Below are positions 52,301-61,253 of a stretch of 64,000 nucleotides of DNA, one piece after another. Origin of the DNA: Pseudomonas sp. CFBP13508. GTDB taxonomy: Bacteria > Pseudomonadota > Gammaproteobacteria > Pseudomonadales > Pseudomonadaceae. The stretch is from positions 62,001 to 126,000 of the forward strand of contig NZ_QFZZ01000006.1 in assembly GCF_005233515.1 (NCBI RefSeq), read 5' to 3'. A model generated the notes under the pieces. The model worked only from the letters and a program-made list of their open reading frames with translations. It was not told the DNA's origin and made no database searches. A program made the translations under genes and the position numbers. How positions within the stretch are numbered: the first letter of the stretch is position 1; every line of letters starts with the position of its first letter.

Positions 52301-52388
52301 GTGGGAGCGAGCTTGCTCGCGAAGGGGGCCTGTCAGTCAATTTCTGTGCTGAATGACACACCGCATTCGCGAGCAAGCTCGCTCCCAC
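52301..52388. repeat. REP doublet (REPIN), T/A variant
   Basis: Second doublet with the matched GAGCTTGCTC/GAGCAAGCTC arms, in the 292-base gap between the divergent ArsC-like and antiporter genes. Confidence 0.9.
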
Positions 52389-52493
52389 ATTTAGTCCGGC
52401 GTCTGGCCGTGCGACATAGGTGCAACGGTCAGCGACAGCCTAAGGCGCTAATATGGCAGTTCAATGCTGTCGATCGCCTGAGATTCTGGTTTT

Positions 52494-54125
52494 ATGCAAA
52501 CTGCTTACACCGTCCTGATCCTGCTGATGCTGGTCAGCGTCTCGCGCCTGGTTGGGCGGGTCATCCCGCTGCCGTTGCCGCTGGTGCAAATCGCCGCCGG
52601 TGCCTTGCTCGCCTGGCCGACGCTTGGCCTGCACGTCGTCCTCGATCCCGAATTGTTTTTGTTTCTGTTCTTGCCGCCACTGCTGTTTTCCGATGGCTGG
52701 CGCATGCCCAAACGCGCCTTCTGGCAATTGCGCGGACCTATCCTGACCCTGGCCGTCGGCCTTGTTCTGTTCACCGTAGTCGGTGCCGGTTATTTCATTC
52801 ATTGGTTGCTGCCGACGATTCCACTGCCCGTGGCCTTCGCCCTTGCAGCGGTTCTGTCGCCGACGGACGCCGTGGCGGTGTCAGCGATTTCGCAGAACCG
52901 TCTCCCCACGCCGCTGATGCACATACTCCAGGGCGAGGCGCTGATGAACGATGCCTCAGGCCTGGTGACCTTCAAGTTCGCTCTCGCTGCAGCGGTCACG
53001 GGCGTTTTTTCGTTGACCAATGCCAGCCTGACGTTCGTGGCGGTGGCGCTCGGTGGTCTGGCGGTCGGCGTGGCGCTGAGCTGGCTGGTTGGACGCCTGC
53101 GCGCGTGGATGATCGCCCGTGGCTGGGACGATCCAGCCACGCATGTGGTGTTCATGTTGCTGCTGCCGTTCGCCGCTTATGTACTGGCCGAACGTTTGGG
53201 CGCTTCAGGGATTCTCTCGGCGGTGGCAGCGGGGATGATGCAGAGCTGGCTCGATCTGCTGCCACGCCAGACCAGCACCCGCCTGCTCAATCGCAGCGTC
53301 TGGGCGCTGCTCGAATTTGCCTTCAATGGCTTGATCTTCCTGCTGCTGGGCCTGCAATTGCCAGACATCATCAAGGCTGTGGTCAGCCATGAGCCGACGC
53401 TGTGGCCAACGCTGTTCTATCGCTGCCTCGATGTGCTGGCGATTTTCGTCGCGCTGGTGCTGCTGCGGTTCATCTGGGTGCAAAGCATCTGGCGCTTGTC
53501 GGTGTTGCTGCGCCGATTGCGCGGCAAGGGCGAGCTGACGCAAGTGCCGACGGCGCGCTCCTGCTGGTTGCTGACGGTGGGCGGTGTGCGCGGGGCGGTG
53601 ACGCTGGCGGGCGTGATGTCAGTGCCGATGTTGATCGGCGCGGAGGCTTTTCCTGAGCGCGACCTGCTGATCTTCATTGCTGCCGGGGTGATTCTGCTGT
53701 CGCTGGTCTCGGCCTGTATTGCGCTGCCCTTACTGCTGCGCGGCATCGACAAAAGTCCCGACGACAAGCGTCGTCAGGAAGTGCGCGATGCCTGGCGCAA
53801 GACTGCCGAGGCGGCCATTCACTCGCTGGAAACCGAAGAAGTCGTCCCACAGGATGCCGCTCAAGCGGCGCTGGCAGCGGAGCTCAAGGCGCGGATCATG
53901 TCCGAATATCGCCATCAACTTGATGTATTCAACGATTCCGCCGAAGCCCAGGCGCTGGCATTCCAGATGGATCTGCTTGAACGGCGTTTGCGCTTGAAAG
54001 CGCTGCGCGCGCAACGTCTGGAACTGTACAGTCTTAGTCGGCAGCATCAGATTGGTGATGATGTGCTCAGAGAAGTGTTGGCCGATCTGGACTTGAGTGA
54101 GGCCAACCTGGGCCAGGTCAAATAA
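52494..54125 (+). CDS. Na+/H+ antiporter, CPA1 family
   Basis: 543 residues. About 12 membrane helices fill the first 420 residues, with CPA1 motifs LSPTDAVAVSAISQNRLPTP, GEALMNDASGLVTFKFALAA (ND ion-binding pair) and GGVRGAVTLAGVMSVPMLI. The last 120 residues are a soluble helical tail (RRQEVRDAWRKTAEAAIHSL). It exchanges cytosolic Na+ or K+ for protons. The end overlaps the convergent protease gene by eight bases. Confidence 0.94.
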   Translation: MQTAYTVLILLMLVSVSRLVGRVIPLPLPLVQIAAGALLAWPTLGLHVVLDPELFLFLFLPPLLFSDGWRMPKRAFWQLRGPILTLAVGLVLFTVVGAGYFIHWLLPTIPLPVAFALAAVLSPTDAVAVSAISQNRLPTPLMHILQGEALMNDASGLVTFKFALAAAVTGVFSLTNASLTFVAVALGGLAVGVALSWLVGRLRAWMIARGWDDPATHVVFMLLLPFAAYVLAERLGASGILSAVAAGMMQSWLDLLPRQTSTRLLNRSVWALLEFAFNGLIFLLLGLQLPDIIKAVVSHEPTLWPTLFYRCLDVLAIFVALVLLRFIWVQSIWRLSVLLRRLRGKGELTQVPTARSCWLLTVGGVRGAVTLAGVMSVPMLIGAEAFPERDLLIFIAAGVILLSLVSACIALPLLLRGIDKSPDDKRRQEVRDAWRKTAEAAIHSLETEEVVPQDAAQAALAAELKARIMSEYRHQLDVFNDSAEAQALAFQMDLLERRLRLKALRAQRLELYSLSRQHQIGDDVLREVLADLDLSEANLGQVK

Positions 54126-54810
54126 TCTGCGCTCGATAATCAATGGCGGGATAACTTTGCCTGGCGAGGCGTTTGTCCCGTTCACTGAGTTTCATGTTGA
54201 AGGCAATCTCGAAGTTACCATGGGTCAAGAAATTCGGTACCGGGTAATGCATGATTGAAAGACTGTCGTATTCTCCTTTGAAAGTACTATCGCAATTGTT
54301 TATGCGGAATATGTTCATTTCAATTTCATCATCATTCCAGCCCTGAGTTTCCTTGAAGTACATATAAACAGCTTCCATATTCCATGGAATATTCGCATCG
54401 GGATGCAGATGGGCATGATGAAATCCCAGTGCATGTCCGAACTCATGCAGCAGCGTGGCTTCAAACTGCGGGTCTTGCAAAGCGGTCTGTATGACCAGCG
54501 TGGGTTCTTCGGGGCCGAGGTCCAGGGCTTCGGTGCCGATTGCCGACCAGTTCTCGTCGCCGTTCAGGGCGATACGGATTTGCCCTTGGCCTTGTTCGAC
54601 CTGTTCGAATGTCAGGCTGACAACCGGTTCCCATTGGCGAATTATGCGTTCGACCCGGTAGGCAACTTCATCGGGTAAATCTTCCATGAACGAAAAAGTT
54701 ACCGTGCTGGCGTTGCTCCATAAGCGGTTGGAGCAGGCGATGGCACGCTTGTGACGTTCTCCCGAGGTGAAGTTGCGACTGCGCATTTTGACGAAGGGGT
54801 AGTGGTGCAT
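54118..54810 (-). CDS. Astacin-like zinc metalloprotease (metzincin), apparently without signal peptide
   Basis: 231 residues from ATG 54810. The zinc site HEFGHALGFHH (H122, H126, H132) fits HExxHxxGxxH, and SIMHYP about 75 residues later is the Met-turn, so it is a metzincin of the astacin type. The usual astacin Glu after the third His is Ala here (HHAHLHPD). The N-terminus (FVKMRSRNFTSGERHKRAIA) is basic and not a secretion signal; no clear propeptide. Base composition here and in the upstream gap (54811-55003, no gene seen) is AT-richer than neighbours, suggesting acquisition. Role unknown: a T6SS or other non-Sec route is possible but unsupported. Confidence 0.85.
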   Translation of the reverse strand: MHHYPFVKMRSRNFTSGERHKRAIACSNRLWSNASTVTFSFMEDLPDEVAYRVERIIRQWEPVVSLTFEQVEQGQGQIRIALNGDENWSAIGTEALDLGPEEPTLVIQTALQDPQFEATLLHEFGHALGFHHAHLHPDANIPWNMEAVYMYFKETQGWNDDEIEMNIFRINNCDSTFKGEYDSLSIMHYPVPNFLTHGNFEIAFNMKLSERDKRLARQSYPAIDYRAQII

Positions 54811-55003
54811 GATCAATATCCATATTGATTTACGAGATGGTTGTGGGTGCTGTTTGCAGGTTATTTTCTGAATCGATAAAAGCGACAGTAACTGAGCCAG
54901 AAGACTATCTTTGGTAAAGGCGGGTTGGAAGTCGTTAATTGCTTTGATATGTATCGCAGTGATCAAGCCGCGCGCCAGATTGCCTGGCGCGGGCCGATAT
55001 TAC

Positions 55004-56203
55004 TTATTGTTGACGGGTGATGAAATCGCGAATCCGTTCGGCGGCTTCGACGCATTCCGCCAACGGCGCAACCAGCGCCATGCGCACACGCCCGGCGCCA
55101 GGATTGACGCCATCGACATCGCGAGACAGATACGAGCCCGGCACCACGGTCACGTGTTCCTGTTCGAACAGATCACGGCAGAACGCCGCGTCGTCACCCT
55201 TCACGTTCGGCCAAAGATAGAAACTGCCGTCCGGACGCTGTACGTCCATGACCGGGCTGAGGATGTTCAGCACCGCATCGAACTTCTCGCGATACAGTGC
55301 GCGGTTGGCGCGCACATGCACTTCGTCATTCCACGCGGCAACGCTGGCCAGTTGGGTTTGGACTGGCATCGCGCAGCCGTGGTAGGTGCGATAGAGCAGG
55401 AAACCCTTGAGGATGTCGGCATCGCCGGCAACGAAGCCTGAACGCAGGCCCGGCAGGTTGGAGCGCTTGGACAGACTGTGGAAGACCACGCAGCGCTTGA
55501 AGTCATTGCGACCCAGTTCGACGCAGGCGCTGAGCAGGCCCGGCGGTGGAGTTTGCTCGTCGAAGTACAGTTCGCTGTAGCACTCGTCGGCGGCAATGAC
55601 GAAGTCGTACTGATCAGCCAGGGCGATCAGCTTCTTCAGGGTCTCGACCGGAATCAGCGCGCCGGTCGGGTTGCCCGGCGAGCACAGGAACAGAATCTGG
55701 CAGCGCTGCCAGATCTCCGGCGCTACTGCGTCGAAGTCCGGGTTGAAGCCGTTTTCATCCAGGCATGGCAGGTAATGCGGCTTGGCCCCGGCGAGAAACG
55801 CCGCGCCTTCGTAGATCTGATAGAACGGGTTGGGGCTGACCACCAGCGCATCGTCGCCACGGTTGACCACGGTCTGGGTGAAGGCGAACAGCGCTTCACG
55901 GGTGCCGTTGACCGGCAGCACATTGCGCGCCGGATCGATCCAGCCGCTCGGCACACCAAAACGACGCTCGCACCAGCCGGCGATGGCTTCGCGCAGGGCC
56001 GGGATGCCGAGGGTGGTCGGGTACACCGCCATCTGATCCAGATTGTTCGCCAGCGCTTCGGCGACAAAACTCGGCGAACGGTGTTTCGGCTCGCCGATCG
56101 ACAGGGCGATCGGGCGTTTGTCCGGGGTCGGCGTAACGCTGCCGAGCAGGGCGCGGAGCTTTTCGAACGGGTACGGCTGGAGCTGGTTCAGAGCGTTGTT
56201 CAT
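55004..56203 (-). CDS. dapC: Succinyldiaminopimelate transaminase DapC
   Basis: 399 residues. A fold-type I aminotransferase with LPVNGTREALFAFTQTVVN, the FLCSPGNPTGALI segment and the PLP lysine in VFHSLSKRSNLPGLRSGFVA. The C-terminal Arg is in GAGRVRMALVAP. The sequence and its position near glnD match the DapC type of beta- and gamma-proteobacteria, acting between DapD and DapE. N-acetylornithine aminotransferase (ArgD) can overlap in activity. Confidence 0.92.
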   Translation of the reverse strand: MNNALNQLQPYPFEKLRALLGSVTPTPDKRPIALSIGEPKHRSPSFVAEALANNLDQMAVYPTTLGIPALREAIAGWCERRFGVPSGWIDPARNVLPVNGTREALFAFTQTVVNRGDDALVVSPNPFYQIYEGAAFLAGAKPHYLPCLDENGFNPDFDAVAPEIWQRCQILFLCSPGNPTGALIPVETLKKLIALADQYDFVIAADECYSELYFDEQTPPPGLLSACVELGRNDFKRCVVFHSLSKRSNLPGLRSGFVAGDADILKGFLLYRTYHGCAMPVQTQLASVAAWNDEVHVRANRALYREKFDAVLNILSPVMDVQRPDGSFYLWPNVKGDDAAFCRDLFEQEHVTVVPGSYLSRDVDGVNPGAGRVRMALVAPLAECVEAAERIRDFITRQQ

Positions 56204-56234
56204 GGGGGCCTCTTTTAAATGCTCAAGAGCTTTC

Positions 56235-56368
56235 TGTGGCGAGGGGATTTATCCCCGTTGGGCTGCGAAGCGGCCCCAAAACCATTCACTGCGGTTCAAC
56301 TGAATGTCCGCATACACAGGTTTTACGACTGCTTCGCAGCCGAACGGGGATAAATCCCCTTGCCACAG
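56235..56368. repeat. Inverted repeat TGTGGCGAGGGGATTTATCC family
   Basis: TGTGGCGAGGGGATTTATCC at 56235 and its imperfect complement (GGGGATAAATCCCCTTGCCA) ending at 56368 flank an inner pair GCTGCGAAGC/GCTTCGCAGC. This fills the gap between dapC and glnD. It is a third repeat family. Confidence 0.8.
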
Positions 56369-56425
56369 GGGATTGTATGTACCGGAGGAAAGCATGGGCT
56401 GCATTCACAGGGATAAACGGGTGAT

Positions 56426-59128
56426 TCAGACACTGATCCGCGAAAGTTTGATATCCGGTTCCTGATTGACGCTCAGCTGTTCGACGATCGCATCCTGCAA
56501 ACGGCTGCACAGCAGCGGATCGGACAGCGGCTGGTTGTGCGCGTCGGTGATGAAGAACACGTCTTCCACGCGCTCGCCCAGGGTCGCAATCTTGGCGTTC
56601 TGCAGCGACAGGTCGAACTCGAGGAAAATCCCCCCGACCCGCGCCAGCAGGCCCGGCCGGTCAGGCGCCGTCAGTTCCAGCACGGTCACCGGACGCTGGG
56701 CGTCGTTGTGAATCGTTACTTGCGGGGCGAAAGCGAAGTGTTTGAGCTGACGCGGCACCCGGCGCTGGATGATCGTCGGGTAGTCGTCCGGGTTGCGCAG
56801 TGCCTCGGTCAGGCCTTCGCGGATCTGCTTGATCCGCGCCGGGTTGTCGCCGATCGACTCGCCTTCGTTGTCGAGCACGATGTAGGTATCGAGAGTGAAC
56901 TGGCTGCTCGAAGTGATGACCCGGGCGTCGTGAATGTTCAGGTTGAGCTGGTCCATCGCCGCCACGGTCACGGCGAAGAAATCATGCTGGTCCGGTGCAT
57001 AAATGAAGATCTGCGTGCCGCCTTCGAACTCGCGCTGGGTGGTTTCCTTGATCAGCACCAGCGGCCCGCCATCGACTGGTTGCTGCAGGATCGCGTCGCT
57101 GTGCCAGGCTACATCGCCGGCGGTGTGGCGCAGGAAATAGTCATCGCCCAATTGCGCCCACAGTTGCTCGACATCGTCCGGGTCGGTGCCGCCGCGCACC
57201 AGAATGTCCAGCGCCGCACTCTGAGTCTGGCGAATCTGTTCTTCGCGATCCACCGGGTTTTCCAGACCGCGGCGCAGGGCGCGCTTGGTCTCGGTATAGA
57301 GCTGGCGCAGCAGGCTGGCGCGCCATGAGTTCCACAATGTCGGGTTGGTCGCGTTGATATCGGCCACGGTCAGCACATAGAGGTAGTCGAGGCGCGTTTC
57401 ATCGCCGACCGCCTGAGCAAAATCGTGGATCACCTGCGGGTCGGACAGATCCTTGCGCTGCGCAGTGGTGGACATTACCAGATGGTTCTGCACCAGCCAG
57501 ACGATCAGGCGGCTGTCCCACACCGGCAACTGATGGCGCTGGCAAAACGCTTCGGCATCGACCGCGCCGATCTCCGAGTGATCGCCGTGCCGGCCCTTGC
57601 CGATGTCGTGATACAGACCGGCCATGTAGATCAGCTCAGGCTTGGGCAGCTTCGCCATGAGCTTGGCGGCCAGCGGAAATTTTTCCGAGACCTGGGTGTA
57701 CTGCAGTTTGCGCAGGTGCTTGATCAGATTCAGCGTGTGCGCATCGACCGTATAAATGTGGAACAGGTCATGCTGCATCTGCCCGACGATAAAGCCGAAC
57801 TCCGGCAGATAACGCCCGAGAATGCCGTAGCGGTTCATTCGCCGCAGATTGCGATGAATGCCGATCTTGCACTTGAACAGCTCGATGAACAGGCTGGTGT
57901 TGCGGATATCGTTACGGAAGTTGTCATCGATCAGGTGCCGATGTTCGCGCAGCAAACGAATGGTGTCGGCGCGCACACCTTTGATTTCCGGCTGCTGGGC
58001 CATCAGCACGAAAATCTCCAGCATGGCGAACGGCGTGCGGCGGAACACGTTGTCGTTGCGCGCTTCGATGTAACCGTCATGCAACTGGAAGCGCGAATTG
58101 ATCGGTTGCGGCGGCGCTTCGTCTTCCGGGGCGAGGATGACTTCCTCGAAGTGCTGGATGATCAGATCGCTCAACTGGGCAATGCTCATCACCGTGCGGA
58201 AGTACTGCTGCATGAAGTTTTCGACCGCCTGTTTGGCGTCGTCTCCTTCAAAGCCGAGCAGGCCGGCAATGGTGCGCTGATGATCGAACAGCAAGCGGTC
58301 TTCGGAACGGCCGGCGAGCATGTGCAGGGCGTAGCGCACTTTCCACAGGAATTCCTGGGAGGAGGCGAGCAGGGCGTTTTCGCTCTCGACCAGAAAGCCT
58401 TCGCCAGCGAGGGCGCGCAGGTTCAGGGTGCCGTACTGACGGCGGGCCACCCACAAAATGGTCTGAATATCGCGCAGGCCGCCGGGCGAACCTTTGACGT
58501 TCGGTTCGAGGTTGTATTCGGTGTCGTTGTATTTGTGGTGACGGGCCTTCTGCTCGGCACGCTTGGCGAGGAAGAACTCCTTGGCCGGCCACATGTGCGC
58601 GGTGCTGGTGACGTCGAGCATGCGCTGGCGCAGACGCTCGGGGCCGCAGATGGTGCGGCTTTCCATCAGGTTGGTGACCACAGTCAGGTCGGCGCGGGCC
58701 TCTTCTGCGCATTCGTCGACCGAGCGCACGCTCTGGCCGACTTCCAGACCGATGTCCCACAGCAACGTTAGAAAACGCTCGATGGAGTCGCGGAAAACTT
58801 CGTGGTCGGCACTGTCGAGCAGGATCAGCAGATCAATGTCGGAATAGGGGTGCAGCTCGCCACGACCGTAGCCGCCTACCGCCACCAGAGCGATGTCGGC
58901 GTCTTCGCTCCAGTTGAACTGCTCCCAGGCCTTTTGCAGGATGTTGTCGACAAACCAGGCGCGGTCCTCGATCAGGCGGCGGATGTCGCGGCCATTGCGA
59001 AAACGCGTGTCGAGGACCTCGCGGGCCTGGCGGATCGCCTTCTTGAACGCCGCGATAGGACTCGCTTTGAGGGCCAGTTCAGCCTGGAACTGGCCGCGGT
59101 CGAAGAGTTCGGGATCCACCTGCGGCAT
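56426..59128 (-). CDS. glnD: Bifunctional uridylyltransferase/uridylyl-removing enzyme GlnD
   Basis: 900 residues, full length. GlnD adds UMP to PII proteins when nitrogen is limiting and removes it when glutamine is plentiful. Nucleotidyltransferase site VGGYGRGELHPYSDIDLLIL near residue 90-105. HD hydrolase domain near 500-525 (MAGLYHDIGKGRHGDHSEIG). Two C-terminal ACT domains bind glutamine (second: VLELTAPDRPGLLARVGGIF). The ribosome site AAGGAAA precedes ATG 59128. It is 40 bases after map, probably co-transcribed. Confidence 0.97.
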   Translation of the reverse strand: MPQVDPELFDRGQFQAELALKASPIAAFKKAIRQAREVLDTRFRNGRDIRRLIEDRAWFVDNILQKAWEQFNWSEDADIALVAVGGYGRGELHPYSDIDLLILLDSADHEVFRDSIERFLTLLWDIGLEVGQSVRSVDECAEEARADLTVVTNLMESRTICGPERLRQRMLDVTSTAHMWPAKEFFLAKRAEQKARHHKYNDTEYNLEPNVKGSPGGLRDIQTILWVARRQYGTLNLRALAGEGFLVESENALLASSQEFLWKVRYALHMLAGRSEDRLLFDHQRTIAGLLGFEGDDAKQAVENFMQQYFRTVMSIAQLSDLIIQHFEEVILAPEDEAPPQPINSRFQLHDGYIEARNDNVFRRTPFAMLEIFVLMAQQPEIKGVRADTIRLLREHRHLIDDNFRNDIRNTSLFIELFKCKIGIHRNLRRMNRYGILGRYLPEFGFIVGQMQHDLFHIYTVDAHTLNLIKHLRKLQYTQVSEKFPLAAKLMAKLPKPELIYMAGLYHDIGKGRHGDHSEIGAVDAEAFCQRHQLPVWDSRLIVWLVQNHLVMSTTAQRKDLSDPQVIHDFAQAVGDETRLDYLYVLTVADINATNPTLWNSWRASLLRQLYTETKRALRRGLENPVDREEQIRQTQSAALDILVRGGTDPDDVEQLWAQLGDDYFLRHTAGDVAWHSDAILQQPVDGGPLVLIKETTQREFEGGTQIFIYAPDQHDFFAVTVAAMDQLNLNIHDARVITSSSQFTLDTYIVLDNEGESIGDNPARIKQIREGLTEALRNPDDYPTIIQRRVPRQLKHFAFAPQVTIHNDAQRPVTVLELTAPDRPGLLARVGGIFLEFDLSLQNAKIATLGERVEDVFFITDAHNQPLSDPLLCSRLQDAIVEQLSVNQEPDIKLSRISV

Positions 59129-59168
59129 CGATTGGCTTTCCTTTTATAGGCTGGGAGCGTTTTGTGAA

Positions 59169-59951
59169 TCAGGCCGAGACGCGCGGGATGGTGTCATCGC
59201 TGCGCAAGGTGAAGATCTCGTAACCGGTGTCGGTGACCAGCAGGGTGTGTTCCCACTGGGCCGAGAGCTTGCGGTCCTTGGTGATCGCGGTCCAGCCGTC
59301 GCCGAGAACCTTGGTGTCGGCCTTGCCCTGGTTGATCATCGGCTCGATGGTGAAGGTCATGCCAGCCTTCAGCTCCATGCCGGTACCAGCGCGACCGTAG
59401 TGCAGGATCTGCGGTTCTTCGTGGAAGACCTTGCCGATGCCGTGGCCGCAGAACTCGCGGACCACGGAGAAACCATTCTTTTCTGCATGCTTCTGGATCA
59501 CTTCACCGATGTCGCCAAGGCGGCAGCCGGGTTTGACGATCTCGATCGCCTTGTACATGCATTCCTGGGTGACCTGCGACAGGCGCTCGGCCCAGACCGG
59601 TACTTGGCCGACGTGGAACATGCGGCTGGTATCGCCGTGGTAGCCGTCCTTGATCACCGTGACGTCGATGTTCAGGGTGTCGCCGTTTTTCAGCGGTTTG
59701 TCGTTCGGGATGCCGTGACAGACCACATGGTTGATCGAAGTGCAGATCGACTTCGGGTAGCCCTTGTAGTTGAGCGGGGCAGGGATGGCTTCCTGCACAT
59801 TGACGATGTAGTCGTGGCAGATCTGGTTGAGCTGATCAGTGGTCACGCCCGGTTTGACATGTTCGGCAATCATTTCCAACACATCGGCGGCCAGTTTGCC
59901 GGCAACACGCATGCCAGCGATGTCCTCGGGGGTTTTGAGGTTGACGGTCAT
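59169..59951 (-). CDS. map: Methionine aminopeptidase type I
   Basis: 260 residues. It removes the initiator methionine from new proteins. Metal-site segments are present: HVVCHGIPNDKPLKNGDTLN, VTVIKDGYHGDTSRMFHVG, FCGHGIGKVFHEEPQI and FTIEPMINQG. No N-terminal extension, so the short bacterial type Ia form. It is divergent from rpsB across a 373-base promoter region, the standard gamma-proteobacterial arrangement. Confidence 0.97.
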   Translation of the reverse strand: MTVNLKTPEDIAGMRVAGKLAADVLEMIAEHVKPGVTTDQLNQICHDYIVNVQEAIPAPLNYKGYPKSICTSINHVVCHGIPNDKPLKNGDTLNIDVTVIKDGYHGDTSRMFHVGQVPVWAERLSQVTQECMYKAIEIVKPGCRLGDIGEVIQKHAEKNGFSVVREFCGHGIGKVFHEEPQILHYGRAGTGMELKAGMTFTIEPMINQGKADTKVLGDGWTAITKDRKLSAQWEHTLLVTDTGYEIFTLRSDDTIPRVSA

Positions 59952-60155
59952 ACAGGCTCTCTCTGCGCTCGGCGGCGCTTACGGATACGAATTGGGTGGC
60001 AAGCGTACATTTTGCGACCCTGAAAAACGCGATTCTACCAGACGGGAGGCGCAAATCCGCGCCTGCATGTCCAGCTTCTATCTATACAATGGTGCGCATC
60101 GAGCCGATTCCAAGGGGGCTGCGCCCATGTCACTGGTGCGAATACAGATTCCGGG

Positions 60156-60324
60156 TTCCGTTTCTGCGCACCCTGTGGTATAAAATGCGCCGCTTTCCGG
60201 GGATGCCCCGAAAAGCTTAAATCCACACACGTGTCGACACGATGACCTGGGTGCCTTGGGCTTTATGCCTCTGGTTGGTCATTGGGATACGTGGAGGCCA
60301 AACCCGACTTATCAAGGAACTATC
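60156..60324 (+). promoter_or_regulatory. rpsB promoter and structured leader
   Basis: An extended -10, TGGTATAAA (TATAAA at 60179-60184), lies about 140 bases before the rpsB ATG, with a weak -35 (TTCCGT, 60156-60161). The leader begins with the hairpin CGGGGATGCCCCG near 60198-60210 and contains further pairing segments. In E. coli, ribosomal protein S2 represses rpsB-tsf through its leader; the same is likely here but not shown. The remaining gap, 59952-60155, includes the opposite-direction map promoter. Confidence 0.5.
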
Positions 60325-61062
60325 ATGTCCCAAGTCAACATGCGCGATATGCTGAAGGCCGGTGTGCACTTCGGTCACCAAACCCGTTACTGGAATCCGA
60401 AAATGGGCAAGTACATTTTCGGCGCGCGTAACAAGATTCACATCATCAACCTTGAAAAAACCCTGCCAATGTTCAACGAAGCTCTGACTTTCGTAGAGCG
60501 TCTGGCCCAGGGCAAAAACAAGATTCTGTTCGTCGGCACCAAGCGTTCCGCTGGCAAGATCGTTGCTGAAGAAGCAGCACGTTGCGGTTCGCCGTACGTC
60601 GATCACCGCTGGTTGGGCGGCATGCTGACCAACTTCAAGACCATTCGTGCTTCCATCAAGCGTCTGCGTGACCTTGAAGTTCAAGCCGAAGACGGTACTT
60701 TCGCCAAGCTGACCAAGAAAGAAGCGCTGATGCGCTCCCGTGATCTTGAGAAGCTGGATCGTTCGCTGGGCGGCATCAAGGACATGGGCGGTCTGCCAGA
60801 CGCACTGTTCGTGATCGACGTTGACCACGAGCGCATCGCGATCACCGAAGCCAACAAGCTGGGCATCCCGGTCATCGGCGTTGTCGATACCAACAGCAGC
60901 CCGGAAGGCGTTGACTACATCATCCCAGGCAACGATGACGCCATCCGCGCTATCCAGCTGTACATGGGTTCGATGGCTGACGCAGTTATCCGTGGTCGCA
61001 ACAATGTTGCTGGCGGTACTGTTGAATTCGCAGCTGAAGAAACTCAGGCTGCAGCTGAGTAA
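60325..61062 (+). CDS. rpsB: 30S ribosomal protein S2
   Basis: 245 residues from ATG 60325 (MSQVNMRDMLKAGVHFGHQT), with CAAGGAA upstream; the longer frame to 60256 is leader RNA. The sequence has RYWNPKMGKYIFGARNKIHI and ADAVIRGRNN, conserved in S2. It sits on the small-subunit back and assists S1 binding. First gene of rpsB-tsf. Confidence 0.98.
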   Translation: MSQVNMRDMLKAGVHFGHQTRYWNPKMGKYIFGARNKIHIINLEKTLPMFNEALTFVERLAQGKNKILFVGTKRSAGKIVAEEAARCGSPYVDHRWLGGMLTNFKTIRASIKRLRDLEVQAEDGTFAKLTKKEALMRSRDLEKLDRSLGGIKDMGGLPDALFVIDVDHERIAITEANKLGIPVIGVVDTNSSPEGVDYIIPGNDDAIRAIQLYMGSMADAVIRGRNNVAGGTVEFAAEETQAAAE

Positions 61063-61090
61063 TCGACGCCCCTGGCGTTGACTCAGTAAG

Positions 61091-61117
61091 CAAAAAGGGG
61101 GCTTGGCCCCCTTTTTG
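61091..61117 (+). terminator. Terminator or attenuator between rpsB and tsf
   Basis: CAAAAAGGGGGC and GCCCCCTTTTTG around TTG form a perfect stem with a T-run. It would reduce tsf transcription relative to rpsB. Confidence 0.92.
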
Positions 61118-61253
61118 CCACCTCGAAAACCATTTGTCGGCGCCCACGTCTGTATTTGTCATGTGCGGCAGCCAACATGGGTGGTTCGGGAAGAATTGAA
61201 CGCCCGTTCGATCGGGTGGAATGGTTGAAAACCTATCCAAGAGGAATTTGAAA

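Noticed and set aside
57425..58771. Plus-strand open frame of 448 codons opposite glnD
   Set aside because: glnD is complete on minus, and the mirror frame shows the same biased composition without domains.
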